A DNA stretch of 64,000 nucleotides from Linanthus parryae (taxonomy: Eukaryota; Streptophyta; Magnoliopsida; Ericales; Polemoniaceae), in assembly GCA_023055425.1 (NCBI GenBank), contig JALGPY010000009.1, positions 51,770,616 through 51,834,615 of the forward strand. The letters are read 5' to 3'. Shown here piece after piece: positions 11,677 to 21,409 of this stretch. The translations under genes and the position numbers were made by a program. The notes under the pieces were generated by a model, which did no database searches, was not told where the DNA came from, and worked only from the letters and a program-made list of their open reading frames with translations. Each line of letters opens with the position of its first letter. The stretch's first letter is position 1.

Positions 11677-11949
11677 TCAACCGTCAAGGATAGTGGATGT
11701 TGATTTAACTCTCCAATTCTTCTTCTTCCACCATATATTTTCAATGAACTCTTTCCCATGAAGTGCACCCATGTGCAAAGAAGATGGTGAACATTTGCAG
11801 AAGCCGAATCTTTTCATCTTGCAATTAATCCTCTTGATCAACTTCCACAGAATGCTACTGGGCTTAAATGAGTCTCTGGCCATGAAATCATCCCAGTAGT
11901 ACTCCTTCGGTGCTAAATTATCTTCAAATGACCCACGCAATTCATCCAC
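11677..11949 (-). CDS. Unidentified 90-codon frame in the Athila-like element
   Basis: Opens at MDELRGSFEDNLAPKEYYW. It is lysine- and tryptophan-rich with a CKCSPSSLHMG stretch. I do not recognise it. It lies directly downstream of the acidic frame (11968-12600) and in the same reading direction, so it may be the tail of one longer broken gag-region frame or a chance frame. Confidence 0.25.
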   Translation of the reverse strand: MDELRGSFEDNLAPKEYYWDDFMARDSFKPSSILWKLIKRINCKMKRFGFCKCSPSSLHMGALHGKEFIENIWWKKKNWRVKSTSTILDG

Positions 11950-11967
11950 ACCCCCACACTTGCTGAT

Positions 11968-12600
11968 TTAAAATTCCTTGACTATGGCGTGTGGATCATC
12001 AATAGAATAGCCAATAGAACAAGAAATTGAAAGTTTCTTATGATGCTCTTCCCCATAAGAATCTCCGTACACAAGTCTTTCCAACTCATCACAGACTTGA
12101 TTAATATGAGATACACAAAATTCTTCAAAAGTCTGAGTCGGGGATTTTACCTCTATAGCACTGGACTCAAGTGTTTCATCCGCTTCATCATCAGCACCCC
12201 ACAAGCTCGCAATGTTGGTGTCATCCCAATCATGCCAAGGCTTTGAGATAATTGGAGGTTGCCTTGCGGAGAGCATCTCCTCCTCCATTGTTGGACACAC
12301 AACTCCACCCCAGTCTGAATCAGAGTCTGAGTCTTCATAAGTGGCAAAGTCCACAAATGGTTCATGGACACTGCATTCTTCGCTCGGCTCATGTGCCTCT
12401 TCTTCCACAAATGCAGCTTGCGATTCGGATTCTTGTTCTTTCTCCATCCTAGCCATCAGTGTCCTTTGCATCTCTAGGACAGTTGGTAGCCAATGAGGTT
12501 CATCCGAACCATCTTGTGATGGTGACCATAGAGGCTCGATTAAGGGCTCGATGGCATGTGGCACAGGCTCCTCTTGTGGCTCATCTGTAACAAGGGACAT
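11968..12600 (-). CDS. Unidentified acidic 210-aa frame in the Athila-like element
   Basis: A strongly acidic protein (long Glu/Asp/Ser runs such as YEDSDSDSDWGG) with no zinc knuckle, protease or RT motif. It starts about 375 bp downstream of the PBS on the minus strand, where gag would be expected. It does not look like a standard gag capsid. Non-autonomous Athila relatives commonly carry lineage-specific frames in this place, so an element-encoded accessory or decayed gag product is possible. The function is unknown. Confidence 0.35.
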   Translation of the reverse strand: MSLVTDEPQEEPVPHAIEPLIEPLWSPSQDGSDEPHWLPTVLEMQRTLMARMEKEQESESQAAFVEEEAHEPSEECSVHEPFVDFATYEDSDSDSDWGGVVCPTMEEEMLSARQPPIISKPWHDWDDTNIASLWGADDEADETLESSAIEVKSPTQTFEEFCVSHINQVCDELERLVYGDSYGEEHHKKLSISCSIGYSIDDPHAIVKEF

Positions 12601-12621
12601 CCTTGTGAGGCGCGCTTGGAT

Positions 12622-12843
12622 CTACCCCATAATATTGTGTAAGTCTGCCATGCTCGCTGATGAGTCCTCTTGGTGGTGCTGAAGCGGTGGTGGATCGAAT
12701 ATGCATGCGTCTTCATACTTCTGATTCTTGCATTTGTAGCACCAAATCATTGAGCAGTCATATGTGTGCCAAACTCTGCATCTAGCACAATAGTAAGGGT
12801 AATCAGAGATCCCCTCATAATCATCCTCGCTCGACATGCTCAT
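12622..12843 (-). CDS. Unidentified Cys-rich 73-aa frame at the 5' end of the Athila-like element
   Basis: First frame after the PBS. It contains CARCRVWHTYDC and WCYKCKNQKYEDAC, that is paired CXXC motifs with His between them, suggesting a small zinc-binding fold. It is followed by an acidic 210-aa frame after 21 bp. The Cys spacing is not the retroviral CCHC knuckle. A nucleic-acid-binding role is an inference only. Confidence 0.35.
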   Translation of the reverse strand: MSMSSEDDYEGISDYPYYCARCRVWHTYDCSMIWCYKCKNQKYEDACIFDPPPLQHHQEDSSASMADLHNIMG

Positions 12844-12974
12844 TATGTCTCCTGCTTCCTGCGTCCCGACAATACAAACTCACAAGAAACCCGTGAAGCA
12901 CAAACATAAAAACAAAATAAAACAAACTAAAAGAAAAGTACTCTAAACTAACTCTTAACTAAATAATTTACCGC

Positions 12975-12994
12975 TGTCCCCGGCAACGGCGCCA
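12975..12994 (-). promoter_or_regulatory. Primer binding site of the Athila-like element
   Basis: The minus strand reads TGGCGCCGTTGCCGGGGACA, separated by AGTTTTT from the LTR edge at 13001. This is the classical PBS of Athila-type elements and fixes the element's direction. Confidence 0.9.
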
Positions 12995-13000
12995 AAAACT

Positions 13001-14663
13001 TGACACGTATTCTTACGTGTGTACGCAAGTGCACGGTCGAGTAATAAAGTGTGAGTATTTTTAATACTCGGGTTGTCGAATCCCACGAGGACAAGCTCGT
13101 AACAAGCTTTAACTAACTAATTAATTAAGTTTACTAAGTAACCGGTAAAAAGTGTTGAGAATTGTGAGGTTGCCACCCCAAAACAAGTGGCTGTATGTAA
13201 CGACTGAAATAGTAGAAAAGTGGTAGAAAAGTGAATTAAGAAGAAGTTCTTAATAAATATTGGAGAAACTAGGCAATCTATGGATCACCTAGGGGTGTTA
13301 GACAGTTCCGGATACTGTATTGAAACACGCTAATCCTAATTCAGTTATGCCAGGTAACTAGTTACTACAATCTTCTGTCGATCTCATGCAGTTATATGTC
13401 TCGGTCTACTTCGGGTCCTCTTGATCCACCTCCGTCTACTGGTCCATTCTAGTAGGCTAACGACGTGCACGACAACGGGTCCCGTCGGCCCACCGTTGCA
13501 CGAGTAGTCTTTACACCCACCGATTCTACCTAAATGGCCAACCCTATTCAAATCACCTCTCAGTCTCTTTGATTCGGGACTATGTTCACGTTTTATATCA
13601 CCCTAGCCCAAGTCTCCATCAAGCACTCCACCTAAGTACTAGCAATTCCGGGTAGCTACTCCATTGTTGCTAAGGATTAAGCATAAAACATGAACAATAA
13701 CTAAACTAAATTAAACATTAAGCAAGATAACACAATCATACATCAAAATCACTCGCTAATGGCCATTCATCTCATCCCAAGGGTGTGTCAATAACCCTAG
13801 TTCAATAATACACCAAAAACGTGAAGAAACATCATAATCATGAATCTAATACATGAATCAATCACAATAATCCCGGAAAAGATGTCTAATCATAACCCTA
13901 GGCTCTCCGTAGAGCCTAGCAAAGTATCTAGCTACTCATAGTAGATGAACAATACAATAGTTTCTCCATAGATAATAAAAGAGAAGAGAAGAAGTGATCA
14001 AACGGTGAAATCGCCACAGCGTGGACGAATCTGTGCAATCCCCAAGCTCCAAGATGCTCCCCAATGGTGTCCCGTTGCTCTCCTCCTTCTTCTTGACTCC
14101 TTCTATGCGTGATTGATGTGTTTGTTCTTCCCTAGGTCGTTTTTTAGTCATAACCCGTCACAAGTCTTCAGTAATTGCACAATAGCCCCCTGAAATCTGC
14201 TCCTGAATTCGCCGAGCCATATCTTCTTCGTTCGAAATCGGACTTAGCTCCGTGACCTATTGTTGGAAAGCTATCGGAGTCTACTTTTATTTGGAACCAG
14301 TCTCACTCCAAAATTATTTGTAGAACTCCAGCTAGGATCAAAATAGTGCATATTGGTCATCCAAGCTCCTCCAATTCGGCTTCTCTTGACTCCACTTGAG
14401 CTCTCGTTGTTTCCGAAGTTCGTTCCATGCTTCCTATCAATCGATTAGCATCCGTTCCTGCCAAAACAACATGAACAAACATACCAAGCGATTATATTTG
14501 ACAAATAACAATGAAATATGCATAGAAAACGCCTTGACTAACAATATAGCACATGGAAAGCAACAAGTGATAAAATGACCTTTATTCTCTAACTTTGGGT
14601 TCAAATCTCTCATGATAATATGGTAAAATGGAGGTATTAGATAGCTCCTAAAGGGTGCTATCA
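13001..14663 (-). repeat. 5' LTR of the Athila-like element, complete (1663 bp)
   Basis: Read on - it starts TGATAGCACCC and ends AATACGTGTCA, directly before the PBS. It is homologous to 4817-6343 but keeps the outer ~75 bp that copy lost. It abuts Copia-1 RT coding sequence at 14664. Confidence 0.9.
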
Positions 14664-15186
14664 TAAAGCCAGATTAGTGGCTAAGGGTTTCACTCAACCT
14701 GCAGGTATTGATTACTTTGAAACTTTCTCTCCAGTTGCTAAGTTGCCTACACTCAAGTGTTTGGTTGTTGTACCTGTCATGCATAATTGGTCTATGGTGC
14801 AATTAGATGTCAACAATGCCTTTCTGCATGGTGATTTGATAAAAGAGGTCTGTATGCAGTTGCCTCCTGGTTATGTACTTCCACCTTCTTTAGCCTCTTT
14901 ATCTACTCCAGTTTGTAAGCTGCAGAAAGCACTATATGGTCTTAAACAGGCTTCTAGACAGTGGTTTGCTAAGTTCAGCTCAACTCTTCATCATTTGGGT
15001 TTTCATCAGTGCAAGACTGACTACACATTGTTTGTCAAGAGTTCTTCTGCAAGGTTTCTGGCTATTCTGGTTTATGTGGATGACATTTTGCTTGCTGGCA
15101 GTCACACTGCTGACATTAAGCAGCTCACTACTACTCTCAATGACAAGTTCCAGCTCACAGATCTGGGTTATCTGCATTATTTTTAG
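14664..15186 (+). pseudogene. pol: Copia-1 pol: reverse transcriptase, N-terminal and palm part
   Basis: Coding resumes right at the LTR edge with [11 protein letters not shown], the conserved start of the copia RT domain. It continues through QLDVNNAFLHGDL, LYGLKQASRQW and the catalytic VYVDDILLAG (YVDD). The frame ends just after DLGYLHYF because a T is missing from a T-run near 15182. The sequence continues in another frame as the normal LGFE block. The part before KARL is deleted. RT would copy the element RNA in the cytoplasmic particle; this copy is inactive. Confidence 0.9.
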
Positions 15187-16034
15187 GCTTTGAATTTACT
15201 ACTTCTTCAGCTGGTCTCTTCATGAATCAACAGAGGTTTGCTCTAGAGATTCTCAAATTCAGCTCTTATCTCAACTGTAAGCCAGCTTCTACTCCTTTAG
15301 TTTCTAATACTCATCTTAGCAAAGATGATGGAGACTTACTTTCTGCAGATCAGTCTAGTTTTTACAGGAATTTGATTGGGAAGCTTCTGTTTCTTTGTCA
15401 TTCTAGACCTGATCTTTGCTATTCAGTTCACAAACTTAGCCAATTTGTATCTGCCCCAACCACCTCTCACCTTACTGCTTTGCATCGGGTCTTGAGATAT
15501 TTAAAAGGGACAGTGAGTTTTGGTCTCCTCTTCTCTTCCACATTGTCCTTACAACTCACAGCCTACAGTGATTCAGATTGGGGTGGTTGTCCTGACAGCT
15601 GGAGGTCTACTTATGGCTATCTGGTCTATCATGGTAACTCTCTTATCTCCTGGAGGTCCAAAAAACAGCAAGTGGTATCTAGAAGTTCAGCTAAAGCTGA
15701 ATACAGGAGTTTAGCACACACCTCTTGTGAACTTCAGTGGTTTCTGTTTCTCTTCTCTGAGCTGCAGATATCCCTTCTTAGTGCTCCTCTTGTTTTGTGT
15801 GACAGTATCTCAGCTATCTCCATTGCTCAGAATCCAGTTTTTCATGTCAAAACCATACACATTGATTTGGATTGTCATTTAGTCAGAGATCTCGTTCATG
15901 GTGGTATTCTTCAGCTGCAGCATGTTGCCTCTTCATCTCAGCTGGCTGATCTTCTCACTAAGCCTCTCCCTGGTCCTCTGTTTGCAAATTTGGTTTCCAA
16001 GTTGGGCATGTTCTCTCTCCCCTGCTCAACTTGA
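15187..16034 (+). pseudogene. pol: Copia-1 pol: RT thumb/connection and RNase H
   Basis: Continues the RT in the frame shifted by the single-base loss and is open from 15222. Motifs are LIGKLLFLCHSRPDL, VHKLSQFV, then the RNase H core AYSDSDWGGC, ISWRSKKQQVVSRSS, KAEYRSLA and LCDSISAI, and the C-terminal LADLLTKPLPGP. The catalytic acidic residues of RNase H are present. It stops at TGA just before the polypurine tract, the usual copia arrangement. Confidence 0.92.
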
Positions 16035-16041
16035 GGGGGGA
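16031..16041 (+). promoter_or_regulatory. Polypurine tract of Copia-1
   Basis: TTGAGGGGGGA, overlapping the pol stop codon and directly followed by the 3' LTR start TATTAGAG. Copia-2 has the same tract at 52058-52068. Confidence 0.85.
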
Positions 16042-16432
16042 TATTAGAGTACGGGACCAAAATGCAACAAGTGCCAAACTGATGACATGAACCACGACGT
16101 TTCAGTAGCCGTCCGATCTCTTTTGAAGATGTTCCAGTAGCCGTCCGATGCTTTCTAGCCGTTCTATTTGAATAACAAGTGGAACGGTGTCGTTCCACTT
16201 GATGCCGTTAAAAGCTTCATCCAGTTAGCACGTCTGAGCCTCCTGATTGGTCTAGCTTTGTCACTCCCTCACAGCTGGCATCCTAGTCAGCTTAGTCCGT
16301 TACTACTTTTGGTTTATTACATTTTGACCCCAAGCTTATATAAGCTTTCTTCTTCAGAACTTGTAGACTTGATTTTGTAATATACAATTTCCATTTCTAA
16401 TTTCTCTGCAACTATTTCTCTCACTTGCTTTG

Positions 16433-16472
<40 letters not shown>

Positions 16473-16493
16473 TCTTCTTCTTCTTCATCTACA
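16042..16493 (+). repeat. 3' LTR of Copia-1 (right end approximate)
   Basis: Begins TATTAGAG right after the polypurine tract, so the 5' end is TA and not TG. It contains a TATA box (TTATATAAGC near 16335) and a 31-nt CT microsatellite (16438-16468). A near-perfect palindrome, AAGTGGAACGGTGTCGTTCC plus CACTT, lies at 16177-16201. I place the end at ATCTACA (16493). The partner LTR is outside the window, so the end and TSD cannot be tested. Confidence 0.7.
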
Positions 16494-16592
16494 TGAATTT
16501 GATTATTAGTGGTCTCTAATTGTGAGCAATTAAGTTCCATATACATGTCTTTAATAATACTTTATAATTAATTATATCGCTGAAAACATGTA

Positions 16593-16790
16593 CAACCTCC
16601 GTTCTTTTTACGTCCTTGCACGCATTATGAAGGTTACTTTAACCTGGCGATTCGGTAAGAGAAACGATGTAAGATTTTGATAATTTTCTATAGAAATGTA
16701 GAGCAAACTATGATACACAACACTATAAAAAAAATATCAAATTCTAGCACTGTCTTTCTAATCAAATCACCGAGTCAAAGTAACCATCAA
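16593..16790. mobile_element. Stowaway-like MITE, degenerate (family S)
   Basis: Starts after TA with CAACCTCCGTT and carries the family signature GGCGATTCGG...CACCGAGTCAAAGT. The right terminal repeat is decayed. Confidence 0.55.
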
Positions 16791-17394
16791 TCTACATAGA
16801 AATGATGCTACTCTACTTATTGCCTATCACGATTTTTTAAAAAGTAGGTAGATTAAACTGCCGTGGTTAATCAATTTAAACTGCTGTGGTTAATAAATGC
16901 TACTGTTTTTTACTTTTATTTTAACTCGTGAGATAGAATAGTGGAAATGCAAGATGTATATCGCCATCAACTAAGACCCTTTTTTTGGGTAAAATACAAC
17001 CATCAACTAATACTTTCAATGGAGAAGAAACTACTAAATTTAACTTACCGACACAAATCTATCCCGGATTATTATAATATAGAATCTAACAAAAAGCAAG
17101 CAATAAACAAATGATGAAGCTGGACTATTGTCATGTCAATTTGCTGAAGAATACCGGTTGAATAAGAACGTAAGGAAATGTCAAAGTCAAAGAGATTATT
17201 GAATTTGGAATCTAGAATTAGAAAACTGAGAAAAAATGTTAAAGTCTTCAGATATGGTTGAAAGTTAGAACAAGAGAAATAAAAGCCTCCGCAGACCATT
17301 GGTGAAACATGCCTACTGTACTGGTCTACAAGTCAAGCGACAGAAATATGCACGTTTGTTAGGAAAGTAGAACTTGTGCCACTCCCTTGTGGTA

Positions 17395-17635
17395 CCACCT
17401 GAAAATTTTCAATTTGACCCCCTTTTATTTCCGTTATGTATATCATTTCGACTCGGTAATTTGGACAAAATACAATTTTTTGTAATTGTTTTGCGGTGTT
17501 GTAGAGTAATGAAAAGATTACAAAATTCTTGTATCATTTTGTTAATAGTTAATCAAAATATCAGGTCAAAGTGACTAGGTGAATAATAAAAAAAAAAGAA
17601 AAATCGACGGAGAAGTTCAGGTGAAACAGAGGTAG
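17395..17635. mobile_element. Stowaway-like MITE (family S), diverged
   Basis: The core carries ACTCGGTAATTTGGACAAAATAC and GGTCAAAGTGACTAGGTGAATA. The right end is GAAACAGAGGTAG followed by TA (17636-17637) and the left end is preceded by TA (17393-17394). Confidence 0.6.
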
Positions 17636-17638
17636 TAA

Positions 17639-18039
17639 GTGCATGTTTGGTATCGCTGATTTTAATCTAATTGGAATAAAATCGCACACTTTTCAACAAT
17701 CTTGTTTGTTATCACTGCAGATTTTAATCTGATAATCTGCAGATTAAAATAATCTCTGTGCAATTGTAGAATCTCCAAAATTGGGGATTATGCAGCTTAA
17801 AATCTCTAAAAAAATAATTTTGATATTTTTTTTACATTAGCATAATCAGAGTTCACTTATAAACACATGTATTCAATTGCTTGACTTTAGAGTTTTTTAA
17901 ATTTTGTCAAATGGATCAAGTTAGTGATCTATAATTTCAGCTCATACTAAACAGATTGTGATTATCAGTTAAGTTGGATTTTCTTTTCAGATTATTTTCC
18001 GCTGATTATTGAGATTTTCAGCGGGTATCAAACAGGCTC
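17639..18039. mobile_element. Terminal-inverted-repeat MITE, 401 bp
   Basis: Left GTGCATGTTTGGTATCGCTGA; right end reverse-complemented GAGCCTGTTTGATACCCGCTGA. Flanks are TAA and TAT, a 3-bp TSD with one change. It is probably a PIF/Harbinger-type MITE. It abuts the preceding Stowaway-like copy, sharing the TA. Confidence 0.65.
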
Positions 18040-18132
18040 TATGAAGATAGTCCCAATAGCTATTTTACGCAACTCCCTTATAAGAAGTTTATGGTGTAGT
18101 ATGAAGATATAGTCCCAAGAATTTGATGAAGG

Positions 18133-18798
18133 TGTTAGAGATATTAATTTAATATCTCAATATTAGTAATAAAATAGCTAGGGTTATTAAGTTTTCTTGC
18201 TTAGTTGATTTGATCTTGTTCCCTAGTTCAGGCTGCTCTCCAAGTTAGGTTAAGTTGTTGCGTTTTATCTTGCCTTTATAAAAGGCTCTAAGGGCTAGTT
18301 TGGGAATGCTGTGGCGGTGGTAGAAAGCTGCTGTGTGAAAACACTGCTGAAAGCTGCTGTGAATTCTTGATAAAATGTTGTTTGGTAAATATTACGTAGA
18401 AGCTGCTGCGAAATATTGATATAGTAATTTTGTGTTTGGTAAAATCAACTGTGAAGTTGCTGTGAGAGGGTAAAATGACGAAAATATATGACACGTATCA
18501 TTTCGAAAAGATAACTTTTGATATTTTTTAAAAATTGCAAGGTTAAAATCGGTTGTAGATAGATTAACCAAAAGCACTTTCTGAAAAAGCATCTCCCCCC
18601 TTGCTTCCTGAAAACTGCTGTGGGACAGCAGAAACTGTCCGGAAAAGCAGAAATTTTATTTTTACCAAACACACTAAAACTGCTTCTGCTGTCAGAAAGC
18701 AGCTGTGCTGGCAGCAGAAGCATTCCCAAACTCACCCTAATTGTTCAATCTATATACACACTTTGAATAATATATTCGCTTCTCCTATATTTCTAACA
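18133..18798 (+). mobile_element. Possible small solo LTR split by a MITE
   Basis: TGTTAGAGATATT at the left and ATTTCTAACA at the right are TG...CA ends with matching inverted words. A TATA-like TTTATAAAAGGC lies just before the MITE at 18292-18737. Without the MITE it would be about 217 bp. No TSD is visible (GAAGG versus CAGAT), so it remains tentative. Confidence 0.35.
18292..18737. mobile_element. PIF/Harbinger-type MITE, 446 bp, copy 1
   Basis: Left GGGCTAGTTTGGGAATGCT; right end reverse-complemented GGGTGAGTTTGGGAATGCTT. Flanked by TAA at 18289-18291 and 18738-18740. The same length and nearly the same sequence occur at 21410-21855. The three-base TAA/TTA target is typical of PIF/Harbinger. 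It contains no transposase; the frames crossing it come from its inverted repeats. Confidence 0.9.
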
Positions 18799-19164
18799 CA
18801 GATCATGTGTAACAACTTTACTCACCGCCAGTGTCATTTGAACTCTTGTGAACTTAGCGCTTCCCGTTTGACCCAACCCAACTCACCAATCGGGCCAAGA
18901 CTCAAGTGCAAATCCGTAACATTCTATAAAAATCTAAACACATTCCGCAGACTAAAGTATTAATTTAAAATAATTAAATTAATAATTACAATATATTTCA
19001 TATTACTTTAGAATTAAATACCAATCACAATATTGGGCGATTTGACAGCTTTCAACGATATCATATATGTTATTTATTTAATTTAACATATCATATTTAA
19101 CGTGTAACTTATAGAGTACACATATATAGATAAATACATATAGTATTGAAGCATGCTTGCATAT

Positions 19165-19375
19165 ATATAATAGACATGATAGTGAGTTCAGGCTTGGACC
19201 AGGCCGGACTTGGGCCGCAAGTACATAACCCAAGCCCAACTCATATGTTGACTCAACTGTTGGTCCGGCTCAAATTTCAAGTCCATGACGGGCCAGAATT
19301 TGTTGAACCCAAATACGTAAAATCCCAAGCCGGGTCGGGCGGGTTGAACAGATCATTGGGCCAATGGCAATCCCT
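19165..19375. mobile_element. Diverged hAT-type MITE or fragment
   Basis: A locally GC-rich block full of GGCC/GGGCC words ends in GGGCCAATGGCAATCCCTA. This is the reverse complement of the TAGGGATTGCCATTGG-type end also seen at 9165. The left end is weak and no TSD is seen. Confidence 0.4.
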
Positions 19376-19621
19376 AGTAGTTAGTGAAATTTATTGTTAC
19401 TATTACTATTGTAGCAAATTAGAAGCATGAAACAAAGTTATCAAGTGAAGCGTGTAGCTTTTGGAAATACACTTTAGCAAATTTAACTCTGTTTTAATGT
19501 CAACAACTTTTTAACTAGTCTACTGAAACATAGTAAACATTAGGACAGTACAAGAAGGATTTTACCAAAAAGTGGTATGGGGGGCAGTAGGCTCGGGTGC
19601 TAGGCATCCCACTTACTAATT

Positions 19622-19765
19622 TATGGCCAGTTTGGAAATGCATCTGTTCTAAGCGCGACTGTTTACTTATAACAGAACTAGTTTCTAGTGTATTTAGTAA
19701 AATTAAGTTTTTCACTTTTCGAACAATTTCGATTGTCTCACAGCAACTTTCATGAAGTAAAGAAG
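19622..19765. mobile_element. Degenerate fragment of the 446-bp PIF/Harbinger-type MITE
   Basis: Starts GGCCAGTTTGGAAATGCATC. On the minus strand the translated relic resembles that of 18292-18737. Only about one third of the element is recognisable. Confidence 0.45.
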
Positions 19766-19786
19766 TATTAAAGAATAGCTTCACTT

Positions 19787-20300
19787 TTGTGTCTTGATGT
19801 AATGAGTTAATTCTGTCGTTGTGTATAAGTTAGTTAAGAAATTGACTGATTAATCACAGAACAATCTCATTCAGTTGTCTCTCGTTTCTCTTCTCTAATA
19901 AATTTCCCATTACCTTGTTTATAAATCCCATTTTACATGCTCGAACTAAACATGTCGAAATCAATTATGACAAAATGATGTACGCAAAGACTTGGTTGTT
20001 AACTTTGTCCGAAGCGAAGGTCAACTACGTGGCATCTTTACTAAAGCTTTGGGATCACTTCATGAACTGAAGACCAAACTAATGGGTTCCCTATGGGTTC
20101 CTATCCCCCATTAGTTTGTGGGGTACTCTGGCTTTAGCTTAATGCTCTCGATGTAATGAGCTAGTTCTATAATATTATATAAAATACTTACTGTAATCTT
20201 CAGATGTCATTGTGTATAAGTCAATTTTGGCTTTAACTGATTAATCACATAACAATCTCATCATTCAGTTGTCTCTCGCTTCTCTTCTCTCTTCAGGATG
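19787..20300 (+). mobile_element. Internally deleted copia remnant: LTR piece, RNase H tail, LTR piece
   Basis: Two similar AT-rich segments (about 19787-19906 and 20147-20300), both with TGTAATGAG..TGTGTATAAGT...CAGTTGTCTCTCG, flank a short coding relic at about 19946-20100. The relic reads TKHVEIN and, in a shifted frame, NDVRKDLVVNFVRSEGQL followed by FTKALGS and ELKTKLMG, the C-terminal end of copia RNase H. A G-rich TTTGTGGGG near 20126 would be the polypurine tract. Nearly the whole internal region is gone. Confidence 0.65.
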
Positions 20301-20966
20301 ATATGTTTTTTCGAAACCTACTTTTAATTAATTTATCTAACAGCGGTTTTAACTTATAATTAAATAAAAATCAATGTTTATCCGTGCAGAATTGATACAT
20401 GCCGTATATTTTTTATTATTTTATCCTCTCACTGCAAGCTCACAAATAATTTTACCAAGCATGAAATTATCTTATCAGTATTTCACCGTTCTTTTTTCAC
20501 GACGACTTTTCCACGATTCTCACGCAACAGCTTTTAGCACAGCCTAGATTCCAAAAATAGTCATTTAGTTTCTTACTCTGTCACTTGATAAAATATGAAT
20601 TGACTTCTTGCTACCTAGTGTATGCATTCTACTTCTGCAGCAAACAAAACCCAATTAGAGAAATTGAAAGTATGACCTTTCTACCAGAAGTTTTTAGGTT
20701 ATGAAATGTCATGGATGCTCTGAAGTACGAGAATTCTTTATGGACAACTATCTCTCTATCTCAAATTAGACCCTTTTTATGGGCAAAACTTATGAAATTA
20801 GATTTCTGCAAAATATAAACTCCTCCTTAGAAACATCTTCTTTTATAGGATCAGAGAAGGCCCTTTAGGCCTATAACATCTTTTTGCAAACTTGTTGGGC
20901 CCATAAGGGTTCTTTTATCAACCCAGACCTCTTTTGAATGTAACAACAATCCCTTTTTACAAATTC
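20301..20966. other. Intergenic, nothing recognised
   Basis: AT-rich sequence on both strands with no frame showing a domain motif, no inverted-repeat ends and no RNA gene that I can see. Confidence 0.5.
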
Positions 20967-21390
20967 TTAGACCATCTCCAAGAGAGGGAGCAAAATATGT
21001 GTCATGGTACGTCTTGGAAGTAAAATATGCTCATCCAGTATGTTGCTTGAGCTCCAACAATGATGGACAATTGTTGTCTTTTAATCAGATTTGGCCATCT
21101 ACAACTTTTTCATACTTTTTAACGTTTGATTAGTGATAAAAAAGTTTAATTTGTTATAATACAGGATCATTTTTTTTGATAGATCTGTTGGAAGTGCTTG
21201 AAATTTAGGAAGGTATCATTTTAAGGGATTTTTTTTTTCAGTTAACACTAAGTCTGAAATTTGTTCCTCCAAAAATTGTTCTCACTTTTGCTCCAGCAGA
21301 TGCTCCATCAGTTGGAGCTCTGTTTTTGCTTATCTGGATCAAAATTTGGTCCAAAACAGGTTTTCCTCCCTTTATTGAAGATGCTCTTAG
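20967..21390. mobile_element. MITE-like inverted-repeat element (ACCATCTCCAA type)
   Basis: Left TTAGACCATCTCCAAGAG; right end reverse-complemented CTAAGAGCATCTTCAATAA. Such AGAGCATCTCCAA ends mark a very common class of plant MITEs. The TSD is not clear. It ends 20 bp before the second PIF-type MITE. Confidence 0.45.
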
Positions 21391-21409
21391 TGCTACAAAT
21401 ACACACTTA

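Larger units (their letters stand above)
4817..14663 (-). mobile_element. Athila-like Ty3-type LTR retrotransposon, non-autonomous, 3' LTR end deleted
   Basis: Two direct repeats of about 1.5-1.66 kb (4817-6343 and 13001-14663) bound the element. Next to the right-hand LTR is a primer binding site, TGGCGCCGTTGCCGGGGACA on the minus strand, the type usual in Athila elements. Next to the left-hand LTR is a polypurine tract. The element therefore reads right to left. No protease, RT or integrase motif is visible. Only three short unidentified frames lie near the 5' end, so it depends on other elements for movement. It sits in Copia-1. The right flank is taaag (14664-14668); the matching left copy is gone together with about 75 bp of LTR and about 160 bp of Copia-1 coding sequence. 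It also hosts a solo LTR and a hAT-type MITE. Confidence 0.85.
1..16493 (+). mobile_element. Copia-1: Ty1/copia retrotransposon, 5' end outside window, split by two insertions
   Basis: Order on + is gag zinc knuckle, protease, GAG-pre-integrase, integrase, reverse transcriptase, RNase H, polypurine tract and 3' LTR, which is the copia order. The coding sequence is cut at 1516/4229 by a 2.7 kb LTR and at 4816/14664 by a 9.8 kb Athila-like element. Besides the cuts it has an in-frame stop at 153-155 and a 1-nt frameshift near 15182, so it is dead. It resembles Copia-2 (47078-52539) closely enough in knuckle, protease and integrase C-terminal motifs to belong to the same lineage. The 5' LTR and most of gag lie to the left of the window. 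Confidence 0.9.

Noticed and set aside
18133..18798. Confident solo LTR call
   Set aside because: TG...CA ends and a TATA box are present but no target-site duplication, so kept only as a tentative feature.
18445..18963. Frames on both strands over the 446-bp MITE
   Set aside because: The same peptides appear from both ends because of the inverted repeats; not coding.
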